DNA of 64,000 nucleotides, taken from the NCBI RefSeq assembly GCF_000828635.1, contig NZ_AP012547.1, forward strand, positions 1,798,001 through 1,862,000. The letters run 5' to 3'. Under the pieces are notes generated by a model. The model was not told the DNA's origin. It searched no databases and saw only the letters and a program-made list of their open reading frames with translations. The translations under genes and the position numbers were made by a program. The stretch comes from Sulfuritalea hydrogenivorans sk43H. Lineage in GTDB: Bacteria; Pseudomonadota; Gammaproteobacteria; Burkholderiales; Rhodocyclaceae. Shown one piece after another: positions 33,191 through 42,428 of this stretch. Within the stretch, counting starts at the first letter, position 1, and every line of letters begins with the position of its first letter.

Positions 33191-34483
33191 ATGAGCACGA
33201 ATCGCACAGCAAGCCTGACCATAGACGGCAAGACGGTGGAGTTCCCGGTAATGACGGGAGTTCACGGCAATGATGTCATCGACATCCGCACGCTTGGCGC
33301 CAAAACGGGGTTGTTCACCTATGACTCCGGCTTCCTCTCGACGGCCAGTTGCCAGTCCAAGGTCACCTTCATCGATGGTGACAAGGGTGAACTGTTGTAT
33401 CGCGGCTATCCGATCGAGCAACTCGCGGAAAACTGCAACTTCCTCGAAGTCGCCTGGCTGCTGAAGAACGGCGAGCTGCCGAACGCCACGCAAAAATCCA
33501 ATTTCGAGACCACGATCAAGAAGCACACGATGGTGCACGAGCAACTGGTGCGGCTCTATCAGGGGTTCCGCCGCGATGCGCACCCGATGGCGGTAATGGT
33601 CGGTGTCGTCGGTGCGCTTTCAGCCTTCTATCACGATGTCACTGATTTCGCCGATCCCGAGGATCGCAGCATCTCCTTCAATCGCCTGGTCGCCAAGTTG
33701 CCGACCATCGTTGCCATGGCCTACAAGTACAACACCGGCCAGCCCTTCATGTATCCGCGCAATGACCTCGACTACACCGCCAACTTCATGCACATGATGT
33801 TCGGCACGCCCTGCGAGGAGTACAAGCCGAATCCGGTCCTGGTGCATGCTCTGGATACCATTTTCACGCTGCATGCCGACCACGAACAGAACGCCTCGAC
33901 GTCCACCGTCCGTCTGGCTGGTTCGTCGGGCGCCAACCCCTTCGCCTGCATCTCGGCCGGCATCGCCTGCCTGTGGGGCCCGGCCCACGGCGGCGCCAAC
34001 GAGGCCTGCCTCGAAATGCTCGAAGAGATCGGCGACGTTTCGCGCGTCGGCGAGTACATCAAGCGAGCCAAGGACAAGAACGACAGCTTCAAGCTGATGG
34101 GCTTCGGCCATCGCGTGTACAAGAATTTCGACCCGCGCGCCAAGCTGATGGGCAAGGTCTGCGCCGACGTATTGGGCGAACTGGGCCTGGAGAACGACCG
34201 CCTGTTCAAGCTGGCCAAGGAACTGGAAAAGATCGCGCTGGAAGACCCCTACTTTGTCGAGAAGAAGCTCTATCCGAACGTCGATTTCTATTCCGGCATC
34301 GTGCAGAAGGCGCTGGGCATCCCGACGTCGATGTTCACCTGCATTTTCGCGCTGGCCCGTACCGTGGGCTGGATGACGCAGTGGGAAGAAATGATCACCG
34401 ATCCCGAATACAAGATCGGCCGTCCGCGCCAGCTGTACACCGGCGCCGCCCGCCGCAACGTCGCGCCGCTGGCTCAGCGCTGA
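33191..34483 (+). CDS. gltA: Citrate synthase, type II
   Basis: 430 residues. It condenses acetyl-CoA and oxaloacetate. Typical blocks: [46 protein letters not shown] at the start, catalytic His in [16 protein letters not shown] and in [30 protein letters not shown], and catalytic Asp in PNVDFYSG. The hexameric, NADH-sensitive type is usual in proteobacteria. A hairpin with T-rich tail follows the stop. Confidence 0.97.
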   Translation: MSTNRTASLTIDGKTVEFPVMTGVHGNDVIDIRTLGAKTGLFTYDSGFLSTASCQSKVTFIDGDKGELLYRGYPIEQLAENCNFLEVAWLLKNGELPNATQKSNFETTIKKHTMVHEQLVRLYQGFRRDAHPMAVMVGVVGALSAFYHDVTDFADPEDRSISFNRLVAKLPTIVAMAYKYNTGQPFMYPRNDLDYTANFMHMMFGTPCEEYKPNPVLVHALDTIFTLHADHEQNASTSTVRLAGSSGANPFACISAGIACLWGPAHGGANEACLEMLEEIGDVSRVGEYIKRAKDKNDSFKLMGFGHRVYKNFDPRAKLMGKVCADVLGELGLENDRLFKLAKELEKIALEDPYFVEKKLYPNVDFYSGIVQKALGIPTSMFTCIFALARTVGWMTQWEEMITDPEYKIGRPRQLYTGAARRNVAPLAQR

Positions 34484-34491
34484 GTCGTTTT

Positions 34492-34521
34492 GAGGGACGG
34501 CGGAGGCTGTCCCTCTTCTTT
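34492..34521 (+). terminator. Terminator-like hairpin between gltA and sucA
   Basis: GAGGGAC at 34492-34498 pairs with GTCCCTC at 34509-34515, followed by TTCTTTTG. It sits in the 64-bp gap and could partly stop transcription, lowering sucA relative to gltA. Confidence 0.6.
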
Positions 34522-34547
34522 TGTCCAATTCAGGATCAGGTGATGCA

Positions 34548-37379
34548 ATGATGAAGCAGATGCTGGCCAACTCGTATCTGTTCGGCACCAATACGCCGTA
34601 CATCGAAGCGCTGTATGACGCCTATCTCTCCAACCCGGCGTCCGTCGAGCCGGCCTGGCGCGATTACTTCGACAAGCTCGGCACCCTGCCGGGCGCGGGC
34701 AACTACACCGGGCCGGATGTGGCCCACTATCCGGTGATCACGTCGTTTGCCCAGCGTGCCAAGGATGGCACCCTGCAAGCCTCGGCGCATGCCACGACGC
34801 AGTCGGATGCCAAGCAGGTCAAGGTTCTGCAACTGATCAACGCCTATCGCTTCCTTGGCAATCGCTGGGCGCAACTTGATCCGTTGAAGCGCAGCGAGCG
34901 CCCCGCGATCCCCGAGCTCGAGCCCTCCCACTACGGCTTCACAGAAGCCGACCTGGGCCAGGTGTTCCAGACGGGTTCCTTCGCCGCGGTACCCGACAAC
35001 GCCACGCTCAGAGAGATACTCGAGGCCTGCCGGCAGACTTTCTGCGGCACCATCGGCGCCGAGTTCATGTATTTGTCGGATGTTGGACAGAAGCGCTGGC
35101 TGCAAAGCAAACTGGAACCGCTGCGCGCAACGCCGGCCTATTCCCCGGAAGAAAAGAAGCGTTTCCTGGTGCAGTTGACGCATGCCGAGACGCTGGAACG
35201 CTACCTGCACACCAAGTATGTCGGTCAGAAGCGTTTCTCGCTCGAAGGCGGCGAAGCGCTGATTCTGGCCATGGATCAACTGATTCGCACCGCCGGCACG
35301 GTCGGCGTCCAGGAAATGGTCATCGGCATGGCCCACCGCGGCCGCCTCAACGTGCTGGTCAATACGCTGGGCAAGCAGCCCTCGATGCTGTTCGACGAAT
35401 TCGAAGGCAAGAAGAAGCAGGCCCTCTCGGCCGGCGACGTCAAGTACCACATGGGTTATTCGTCCGATGTCGGTACGCCGGGCGGTCCGGTGCATTTGAC
35501 ACTGGCGTTCAACCCGTCGCACCTCGAAATCGTCAATCCGGTCGTTGCCGGCTCGGTCTATGCGTGCCAGGTGCGTCGCGGCCCCGAGGGCAAGCTGCAG
35601 GCACTGCCGGTGCTGATCCATGGCGATGCAGCCGTGGCCGGCCAGGGCGTGAACCAGGAGATGCTCAATTTCTCCCAGACACGCGGCTACGGCACCGGCG
35701 GTACCGTGCATATCGTGGTCAACAACCAGATCGGCTTCACCACCTCCGACCTGCGCGACTACCGTTCCTCGCTGTACTGCACCGACATCTTCAAGATGGT
35801 CGAAGCACCGATTTTCCACGTCAATGGCGACGATCCGGAAGCCGTGGCGCTGGTGACACAGATCGCCATGGAGTTCCGCCAGGAGTTCAAGAAGGACGTG
35901 GTGATCGACATCATCTGTTTCCGCAAGCTCGGCCACAACGAGCAGGATGAGCCGATGGTGACGCAGCCCCTGATGTACAAGACCATTGCCCAGCATCCCG
36001 GCACCCGCAAGCTGTATGCGGACAAGCTGGCGGCGCAGGGTGTGCTCGGCCCCAACGACGCCGACCAGATGATCAAGGATTACCGCGCCGCGCTGGATGA
36101 GGGGCGGCATCTGATCGACCCCGTGATCAGCGACTACCACAGCAAGTTCTCCATCGACTGGACGCCCTTCATCGACGTCCCCTATACCGAGAAGTGCGAC
36201 ACCACGGTATCGAAGACCGAGTTGCAGCGCATGTCCAAGCGCCTGACCGACATTCCGGCCAACTTCACGCTGCATTCGCGCGTGCAGAAGATCATCGACG
36301 ACCGCAAGGCGATGGGCGAGGGCAAGCTGCCGGTCGACTGGGGCATGGGCGAGAACCTGGCCTATGCAACCCTGGTGGCCGCCGGCTACAACATTCGCGT
36401 TTCCGGCGAGGACGTCGGCCGCGGCACCTTCTTCCATCGCCACGCGGCGCTGCACGACCAGAACCGCGAGAAGTGGGATGTCGGCACCTATTGGCCGCTT
36501 CAGCACATTCAAGAGAACCAGGGGCGCTTCATGTGCTTCGACTCGGTGTTGTCCGAAGAGGCGGTGCTGGCTTTCGAATACGGCTTCGCCACGGCGGCGC
36601 CGAACGAAATGGTGGTCTGGGAAGCCCAGTTCGGCGACTTCGCCAACGGCGCCCAGGTCGTCATCGACCAGTTCCTGTCGTCCGGTGAGGCCAAGTGGGG
36701 CCGCGGTTGCGGACTGGTGCTGCTGCTGCCGCACGGCTACGAAGGTCAGGGCCCGGAGCACTCCTCCGCGCGCCTCGAACGCTACATGCAGTTGTCGGCC
36801 GAGTTCAACTGGGAAGTCTGCGTGCCGTCCAACGCGGCGCAGATCTACCACCTGCTGCGCCGGCAGATGCTGCGCAAGCAGCGCAAGCCGCTCATCGTCA
36901 TGACGCCGAAATCCTTGCTGCGCCACAAGGACGCCACCAGTTCCATCGACGAACTGGCCAACGGCACTTTCCAGACCATCATCGGCGAAACCGAGAAGGT
37001 AGACGCGAAGAAGGTCACGCGCATGATCACCTGCGCCGGCAAGATCTATTTCGACCTGCTGGCAGCGCGGCGCGAGAAGAAGATCGATAACGTCGTCCTG
37101 GTGCGTGTCGAGCAGCTCTACCCCTTCGACGACCGCAAGCTGGCCGACGAAATGAAGAAGTATCCGAACCTCAAGGAACTGATCTGGTGCCAGGAAGAGC
37201 CGCTGAATCAGGGCGCCTGGTATGCCAAGCATCACCGCTTGTCGGAGCTCATCAAGAAGGGGCAGACCCTCAACGTGGTCGCGCGTCCGGCGTCGGCTTC
37301 CCCAGCCGTCGGTTATGCAGCCAAGCACACCCTCCAGCAAAAAGAAGTCGTCAATGCCGCTCTGGGCATCAAGGAGTAA
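34548..37379 (+). CDS. sucA: 2-oxoglutarate dehydrogenase E1 component
   Basis: 943 residues. It is the thiamine-diphosphate decarboxylase of the 2-oxoglutarate dehydrogenase complex. The N-terminus LFGTNTPYIEALYDAYLSNPASVEPAWRDYFDKL is the E2-binding arm. IGMAHRGRLNVLVN and HVNGDDPEAVALVTQIAMEFR (the TPP/Mg loop) are typical, as are ICFRKLGHNEQDEP and LLPHGYEGQGPEHSSARLERYMQL. GTG/ATG ambiguity is absent: ATG 34548 follows an AGGATCAGG ribosome-binding region. sucB starts 9 bp after the stop. Confidence 0.97.
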   Translation: MMKQMLANSYLFGTNTPYIEALYDAYLSNPASVEPAWRDYFDKLGTLPGAGNYTGPDVAHYPVITSFAQRAKDGTLQASAHATTQSDAKQVKVLQLINAYRFLGNRWAQLDPLKRSERPAIPELEPSHYGFTEADLGQVFQTGSFAAVPDNATLREILEACRQTFCGTIGAEFMYLSDVGQKRWLQSKLEPLRATPAYSPEEKKRFLVQLTHAETLERYLHTKYVGQKRFSLEGGEALILAMDQLIRTAGTVGVQEMVIGMAHRGRLNVLVNTLGKQPSMLFDEFEGKKKQALSAGDVKYHMGYSSDVGTPGGPVHLTLAFNPSHLEIVNPVVAGSVYACQVRRGPEGKLQALPVLIHGDAAVAGQGVNQEMLNFSQTRGYGTGGTVHIVVNNQIGFTTSDLRDYRSSLYCTDIFKMVEAPIFHVNGDDPEAVALVTQIAMEFRQEFKKDVVIDIICFRKLGHNEQDEPMVTQPLMYKTIAQHPGTRKLYADKLAAQGVLGPNDADQMIKDYRAALDEGRHLIDPVISDYHSKFSIDWTPFIDVPYTEKCDTTVSKTELQRMSKRLTDIPANFTLHSRVQKIIDDRKAMGEGKLPVDWGMGENLAYATLVAAGYNIRVSGEDVGRGTFFHRHAALHDQNREKWDVGTYWPLQHIQENQGRFMCFDSVLSEEAVLAFEYGFATAAPNEMVVWEAQFGDFANGAQVVIDQFLSSGEAKWGRGCGLVLLLPHGYEGQGPEHSSARLERYMQLSAEFNWEVCVPSNAAQIYHLLRRQMLRKQRKPLIVMTPKSLLRHKDATSSIDELANGTFQTIIGETEKVDAKKVTRMITCAGKIYFDLLAARREKKIDNVVLVRVEQLYPFDDRKLADEMKKYPNLKELIWCQEEPLNQGAWYAKHHRLSELIKKGQTLNVVARPASASPAVGYAAKHTLQQKEVVNAALGIKE

Positions 37380-37388
37380 AACCAAATC

Positions 37389-38630
37389 ATGCTGATCGAA
37401 GTCAAAGTTCCCCAACTCTCGGAGTCAGTCGCCGAGGCCACCTTGGCGGCCTGGCACGTCAAGGAGGGTGACGCCGTCACCCGCGACCAGAACCTGATCG
37501 ACATCGAAACCGACAAGGTGGTTCTCGAGCTGCCGGCGCCCGACAGCGGCGTGATCGTCAAGATCATCAAGACCAATGGCGAATCCGTGGCCTCCGGCGA
37601 AGTCATCGCGCATCTGGATACCGAAGCCAAGGGCGCGGTTGCCGCTCCCGCCGCCGCCAAACCGGCGGCGAAGGCTGCGGCCGCGACCGCTCCGGCGGCA
37701 ACCGCGACGGCGATGCCGGCCGCGCGCAAGATCATGGACGAGAAGGGCCTTGCCGCATCCGACGTGCAGGGAAGCGGCCGTGGCGGCCGCATCCTCAAGG
37801 AGGACGTCGCCGGCGGCACGAAGAGCGTCCCGGCTGCGGCTCCAGCCGCCGTGTCGCCAGCGCCGACTCTCGCCGCCCGGCCTTCGCTGCCGCAACCCAA
37901 CGTCGTCAGTGCCGACGCCATCGTCGCCGACCGCCCCGAACAGCGTGTCCCGATGTCCCGCCTGCGCGCCCGCGTCGCCGAACGCCTGCTGCAATCGCAG
38001 GCCACCAACGCCATCCTGACCACCTTCAACGAGGTCAACATGGCGCCGGTGATGGAAATGCGCAAGAAATACCAGGACAAGTTCGAGAAGGAACACGGCG
38101 TCAAGCTCGGCTTCATGTCCTTCTTCGTCAAGGCCGCGGTCGCCGCGCTGAAGAAGTACCCGGTGATCAACGCCTCGGTCGACGGCAACGACATCGTCTA
38201 TCACGGCTACTTCGACATCGGCATCGCCGTGGGCAGCCCGCGCGGCCTGGTGGTGCCGATCCTGCGCGATGCCGACCAGATGAGCCTGGCCCAGATCGAA
38301 AAGAAGATCGCCGAGTTCGGCGCCAAGGCGAAGGATGGCAAGCTCTCGCTGGAAGATCTCAGCGGCGGCACTTTCTCGATTTCCAACGGCGGCGTGTTCG
38401 GTTCCATGCTGTCGACGCCGATCATCAATCCGCCGCAGTCCGCCATCCTTGGCGTGCATGCGACCAAGGATCGCGCCGTGGTCGAGAACGGCCAGATCGT
38501 GATCCGCCCGATCAACTATCTCGCGCTGTCCTACGACCATCGCATCATCGACGGTCGCGAGGCGGTGCTGGGCCTGGTCACGATGAAGGAAGCGCTAGAA
38601 GACCCGGCGCGCCTGCTGCTCGACGTCTGA
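37389..38630 (+). CDS. sucB: Dihydrolipoyl succinyltransferase (E2 of the 2-oxoglutarate dehydrogenase complex)
   Basis: 413 residues. The lipoyl domain (1-80) has the lipoylated Lys43 in [10 protein letters not shown]. An Ala/Pro linker (80-110) leads to the peripheral E1/E3-binding domain ([29 protein letters not shown]), a second linker and the catalytic domain, with [19 protein letters not shown] carrying the active-site HxxxD. The second linker contains [15 protein letters not shown], which is encoded across an inverted copy of the dispersed 22-bp repeat. The reading frame is intact. Confidence 0.96.
   Translation: MLIEVKVPQLSESVAEATLAAWHVKEGDAVTRDQNLIDIETDKVVLELPAPDSGVIVKIIKTNGESVASGEVIAHLDTEAKGAVAAPAAAKPAAKAAAATAPAATATAMPAARKIMDEKGLAASDVQGSGRGGRILKEDVAGGTKSVPAAAPAAVSPAPTLAARPSLPQPNVVSADAIVADRPEQRVPMSRLRARVAERLLQSQATNAILTTFNEVNMAPVMEMRKKYQDKFEKEHGVKLGFMSFFVKAAVAALKKYPVINASVDGNDIVYHGYFDIGIAVGSPRGLVVPILRDADQMSLAQIEKKIAEFGAKAKDGKLSLEDLSGGTFSISNGGVFGSMLSTPIINPPQSAILGVHATKDRAVVENGQIVIRPINYLALSYDHRIIDGREAVLGLVTMKEALEDPARLLLDV
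37847..37868 (-). repeat. Dispersed 22-bp repeat, inverted copy inside sucB
   Basis: On the minus strand it reads AGTCGGCGCTGGCG then ACACGGCG, 21 of 22 identical to copy 1. The sucB frame reads it as A-V-S-P-A-P-T(-L-A) in the flexible linker before the catalytic domain. Confidence 0.7.
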
Positions 38631-38640
38631 GGAACCTGAA

Positions 38641-40068
38641 ATGGCAAACAAGCAATTCGACGTAGTGGTGATCGGCGGCGGCCCCGGCGGCTATGTCGCG
38701 GCGATTCGCGCCGCGCAACTGGGTTTGTCCACGGCCTGCATCGAGTCCGAGTCCTACGCCGACCCGAAGGGCGAGGTGCGTCTCGGCGGCACCTGCCTCA
38801 ACGTGGGCTGCATTCCGTCCAAGGCGCTGCTGCAATCCTCGGAGCTGTACGAACAGGCCAATCATTCCTTCGTCATGCACGGCATTTCCACCTCCGGCGT
38901 GAAGATGGACGTGGCGACCATGATCAAGCGCAAGGACAACATCGTCGGCCAGCTCACCAGCGGCATCAAGGGCCTGTTCAAGAAGAACAAGGTTACGCTG
39001 CTGCCCGGCCACGGCAAGTTTGTCAGCCAGGAAAACGAACGCTGGATCATCGATGTCAATGGCGAGCGGGTCGAAGCGACCCACGTCATCGTTGCTACCG
39101 GCTCCAGGGCGCGCCATCTGCCCGGCATTCCGGTCGACAACAAGGTGATCTGCGACAACGTCGGCGCATTGCAGTTCGATTCGGTGCCGAAGCGCCTCGG
39201 CGTGATCGGCGCCGGCGTCATCGGCCTGGAACTCGGCTCGGTCTGGAAGCGTCTTGGTTCCGAAGTGACCATCCTCGAAGCCCTGCCGGATTTCCTGGCC
39301 GCCGCCGATCAGGCCGTGGCCAAGGAAGCCTGGAAGACCTTCACCCAGAAGCAGGGACTCGACATCCAGCTCGGCGTCAAGATCACCAAGGTCGAAACCG
39401 GCAAGAAGGGTGTCACGGTCGACTACGAACTGGGCGATGAAACGCGGACCCTGCAGTGCGATCGCCTGATAGTGTCGGTCGGCCGCGTACCGCACACCGA
39501 AGGCCTCGGCGCCGAGAACGTCGGTCTGAGCATCAATCCGCGCGGCTACATAGCCGTGGACAAGAACTGCCGTACCAACCTGCCCAACGTCTGGGCGGTG
39601 GGCGACGTCGTGCCCGGCCCGATGCTGGCGCACAAGAGTATGGAAGAGGGCGTCATGGTGGCCGAGTGCATCGCCGGCCAGAAGGGACACGTCAATCTCG
39701 ATACCGTGCCCTGGGTCATCTACACCCATCCGGAAATTGCCTGGGTCGGCAAGACCGAGCAGCAGTTGAAGAACGAAGGCGTCGAATACCGCAGCGGCCA
39801 GATTCCCTTCGCTGCCAATGGCCGCGCGCTGGGGCAGGGCGACACCACCGGCTTCGTCAAGATGCTGGCCTGCGCGAAGACGGACCGAATCCTGGGTGTC
39901 CACGTGATCGGCAACAACGCCTCCGAACTGATCGCCGAAGCCGTGGTGGCGATGGAGTTCAACGCCGCCTCGGAAGACCTTGCGCGCATCTGCCACGCCC
40001 ATCCGACGCTGTCGGAAGCCATGCACGAAGCCTCGCTGGCGGTGGACAAGCGCGCGCTTCACTTCTGA
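38641..40068 (+). CDS. lpdA: Dihydrolipoyl dehydrogenase (E3)
   Basis: 475 residues. It reoxidises dihydrolipoyl groups with FAD and NAD+. The FAD loop is [21 protein letters not shown]. The redox disulfide is Cys52/Cys57 in [16 protein letters not shown], and the NAD loop is [22 protein letters not shown]. The C-terminal His-Glu pair is in [14 protein letters not shown]. It follows sucB by 10 bp and is followed by a strong terminator. Confidence 0.97.
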   Translation: MANKQFDVVVIGGGPGGYVAAIRAAQLGLSTACIESESYADPKGEVRLGGTCLNVGCIPSKALLQSSELYEQANHSFVMHGISTSGVKMDVATMIKRKDNIVGQLTSGIKGLFKKNKVTLLPGHGKFVSQENERWIIDVNGERVEATHVIVATGSRARHLPGIPVDNKVICDNVGALQFDSVPKRLGVIGAGVIGLELGSVWKRLGSEVTILEALPDFLAAADQAVAKEAWKTFTQKQGLDIQLGVKITKVETGKKGVTVDYELGDETRTLQCDRLIVSVGRVPHTEGLGAENVGLSINPRGYIAVDKNCRTNLPNVWAVGDVVPGPMLAHKSMEEGVMVAECIAGQKGHVNLDTVPWVIYTHPEIAWVGKTEQQLKNEGVEYRSGQIPFAANGRALGQGDTTGFVKMLACAKTDRILGVHVIGNNASELIAEAVVAMEFNAASEDLARICHAHPTLSEAMHEASLAVDKRALHF

Positions 40069-40089
40069 TCCTGCAACTCGTCACTTCAG

Positions 40090-40119
40090 GGCGGTCGGGC
40101 CAGCCCGGCCGCCTTTCTT
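40090..40119 (+). terminator. Rho-independent terminator after lpdA
   Basis: GGCGGTCGGG at 40090-40099 pairs with CCCGGCCGCC at 40104-40113 (one T-G wobble) around a 4-nt loop, then TTTCTT. It ends the sdh-gltA-suc transcript; zapE begins 5-10 bp later and needs readthrough or its own promoter. Confidence 0.8.
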
Positions 40120-40123
40120 ATTG

Positions 40124-41272
40124 ATGCCCCACAAAATCCTCAACGTTCCCAAGGACGGCATGATCGAAGGCTTCAATGCCGCGCTGGCCGGGCGCGGCAT
40201 TGAAGCCGATCCTGCACAATTGATTGCGGCGCAGCGCCTGCAGAAGTTCTACGACGACCTGCTGGCGTTGAAGGCGGCGCGGCGCGGGCGGCTCAGAAAG
40301 CTGCTGGTACATCCCGAGTTGCCGCGCGGCGTCTGGTTCTGGGGCGGGGTAGGGCGCGGCAAGAGCTTCCTGATGGATTGCTTTTTCGCGGCGGTGCCCT
40401 ACGAACGCAAGCGTCGTGTGCATTTCCACGCCTTCATGCGCGAGGTGCACGAATCCCTGCAGGCGCATCGCAACGAAGCCGATCCACTGCTCAAGGTCGC
40501 CGCGCGCATCGCCCGCGAAACGCGCCTGATGTGCTTCGACGAATTCCACGTTTCCGACATCGCCGATGCCATGATGCTGGGCCGTTTGATGCAGGCCCTG
40601 TTCGACGCCGGCGTGGTGTTCTGCATCACCTCCAACTATCCGCCGGAAGGCCTGTATCCGAACGGCCTCCAGCGCGAGTTGTTCCTGCCGACCATAGCCC
40701 TGCTGAAGCAGAAGCTCGACGTGATCGAGATCGACGCCGGCATCGACTATCGTCTGCGCGCCCTGCAGCAAGCCCAGGTGTATCTGGTGGCCGAAGACGC
40801 GGCTGCCGATAGCACCATCGAACATACTTTCCACACCATCGCCGGCGGTGGAGGACACACCAAACCCGTCGAGGTGCTGGGGCGCCGCTTGCCGGTGGTG
40901 CACCGCGCCCCCGGTGTCATCTGGTTCGATTTCGCCACGCTGTGCGGGGGGCCGCGCTCGCAGAATGACTACCTCTGGCTGGCCAACCGGCACCACACCC
41001 TGTTCCTCTCCAAAGTGCCGAAGATGGGCGCCGACATGGCGAGCGAAGCGCGGCGTTTCACCTGGCTGGTCGACGTCCTCTACGATCATCGCGTCAAGCT
41101 GATCATCAGTGCCGCGTGTCCGGCGGAAGAGCTCTACAGCCAGGGCGTGCAGGCCGGCGAATTCAAGCGCACCGTCAGCCGCCTGATCGAAATGCGTTCG
41201 CTCGAATACCTTGCCAGCCCGCATCGCCGCGAGGATTTTCTGGCGATCGAAGAGGAGGGCGGCGGTACTTGA
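40124..41272 (+). CDS. zapE: Cell division AFG1-like ATPase
   Basis: 382 residues. The Walker A is GGVGRGKS (74-81) and the Walker B is LMCFDEFHVSD. SNYPPEGLYPNGLQRELFLP and LWLANRHHTLFLSKVPKM are AFG1/ZapE signatures. In E. coli ZapE acts at the Z ring under low oxygen or heat; mitochondrial AFG1 serves complex IV turnover. A location directly behind the TCA genes is common in betaproteobacteria. The start ATG 40124 overlaps the tail of the terminator. Confidence 0.92.
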   Translation: MPHKILNVPKDGMIEGFNAALAGRGIEADPAQLIAAQRLQKFYDDLLALKAARRGRLRKLLVHPELPRGVWFWGGVGRGKSFLMDCFFAAVPYERKRRVHFHAFMREVHESLQAHRNEADPLLKVAARIARETRLMCFDEFHVSDIADAMMLGRLMQALFDAGVVFCITSNYPPEGLYPNGLQRELFLPTIALLKQKLDVIEIDAGIDYRLRALQQAQVYLVAEDAAADSTIEHTFHTIAGGGGHTKPVEVLGRRLPVVHRAPGVIWFDFATLCGGPRSQNDYLWLANRHHTLFLSKVPKMGADMASEARRFTWLVDVLYDHRVKLIISAACPAEELYSQGVQAGEFKRTVSRLIEMRSLEYLASPHRREDFLAIEEEGGGT

Positions 41273-41329
41273 TTCCTTCCCCGCAGACTCGGTTAGAATG
41301 AACCGAGTTCGCCGCGGAAGGAGAACCGA

Positions 41330-41824
41330 ATGCTGCATCAAGGAGAAAAGGCGCCGGCGTTTTCGCTGCCCGACGCGGACATGGAATGGTTCGATTTCGG
41401 TTCGCTGCGCGGCCGCCAAAACGCAGTACTGTTTTTCTACCCGCGCGACGGGACGCCATACTGCACTCTTGAAGCGACGGATTTTTCGGACCACGAGAAC
41501 GAGTTCGCCAAGCATGATTGTGTCATCCTCGGCGTATCGCGCGACGACTGCCTGTCGCATGCGGATTTCCGCGACAAGCATGGCCTGTCGATACGGCTGC
41601 TGTCGGACGAGGAAGGCGAGGTTTGCCGTAAATTCGGCGTGTCCCAGTTTCGCGAACGGGACGGCCACAAGAAGCTCTGTGTAATACGCTCGACCTTCGT
41701 CGTCGACAAGGAAGGCATAGTGCGTCACGCCCTCTACGATGTGCAACCGAAAGGGCATGCCGCCGAGGTCTATCAACTGGTAAAAGGCCTCAATGGCAAA
41801 GGAAGGCAACATGCTCATCGCTAG
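41330..41824 (+). CDS. bcp: Thioredoxin-dependent peroxiredoxin, PrxQ/Bcp type
   Basis: 164 residues. LHQGEKAPAFSLPDADM and VLFFYPRDGTPYCTLEATDFSD place the peroxidatic Cys at 45 in the P-x3-T-x2-C-like motif. The resolving Cys usual five residues downstream is missing (Thr50). Other Cys lie at HDCVILG, DDCLSH, EVCRKFG and KLCVIRS, any of which could substitute. It reduces hydroperoxides in the cytoplasm. GGAAGGAGAA lies 10 bp before ATG 41330. Its last 14 bases overlap slyD. Confidence 0.92.
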   Translation: MLHQGEKAPAFSLPDADMEWFDFGSLRGRQNAVLFFYPRDGTPYCTLEATDFSDHENEFAKHDCVILGVSRDDCLSHADFRDKHGLSIRLLSDEEGEVCRKFGVSQFRERDGHKKLCVIRSTFVVDKEGIVRHALYDVQPKGHAAEVYQLVKGLNGKGRQHAHR

Positions 41825-42293
41825 GAATACCGTCGTCACCCTCAAATACAGCGTCAAGGATACCGAAGGCACGTCCATCGACGAAGGCACGGCACCGCTG
41901 GTTTATCTGCATGGCGGTTACGGCGGCATTTTTGACCGCATTGAAGAAGCGCTTCAGGGCAAGGACGTGGGCGATGCCCTCGAAGTCAAGCTCGAACCCG
42001 AAGATGCTTTCGGCGAATACGATGCCGAACTCGTCGCCATCGAGTCGCGCCAGTTGTTCCCGGAGAACATCGAAGTCGGCATGCAGTTCGAGCGCGGCAG
42101 CGAGGACGGCGAGGACGACGACGCTTTATTTACTATCACCGACATCGCCGACGACAAGGTCGTGGTCGACGGCAATCATCCCCTGGCCGGAATCGCATTA
42201 CTGTTTTCCTGCACCGTGGCGGAAGTACGCGCCGCCAGCCCCGAAGAGGTTTCGCATGGACATCCGCATGGCGAACACGGACATCATCACTGA
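41811..42293 (+). CDS. slyD: FKBP-type peptidyl-prolyl isomerase SlyD
   Basis: 160 residues. MLIARNTVVTLKYSVKDTEGTSIDE and PLVYLHGGYGGIFDRIEEALQGKDVGD form the FKBP half; the insert-in-flap chaperone domain covers about 70-130. The C-terminal tail HGHPHGEHGHHH binds Ni2+ or Zn2+, linking the protein to metal handling such as hydrogenase maturation. ATG 41811 is favoured over ATG 41793 because GGAAGG lies 6 bp upstream and the family starts here. It overlaps the peroxiredoxin gene. Confidence 0.93.
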   Translation: MLIARNTVVTLKYSVKDTEGTSIDEGTAPLVYLHGGYGGIFDRIEEALQGKDVGDALEVKLEPEDAFGEYDAELVAIESRQLFPENIEVGMQFERGSEDGEDDDALFTITDIADDKVVVDGNHPLAGIALLFSCTVAEVRAASPEEVSHGHPHGEHGHHH

Positions 42294-42312
42294 GCCCCGC
42301 TGATATGCCGCG

Positions 42313-42342
42313 AAAAAGAGGGAGCTTGGCTCCCTCTTTTTT
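42313..42342 (+). terminator. Strong rho-independent terminator after slyD
   Basis: AAAAAGAGGGAGC at 42313-42325 pairs perfectly with GCTCCCTCTTTTT at 42329-42341 around a 3-nt loop. The A/T tracts make it work in either direction. Confidence 0.9.
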
Positions 42343-42428
42343 CTGCCCGGCCGCCGAAGAAAAATGTTGCGGCACTACGAAAGAATCAATGAGGTTTAAA
42401 CCTGAATCTGTTAATTTCGCAACCTTTA

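Noticed and set aside
34536-37415. A 959-codon open frame antisense to sucA
   Set aside because: It mirrors the sucA codons and is rich in His, Gln and Arg, as expected from an antisense reading. No ribosome-binding site or family match was seen.
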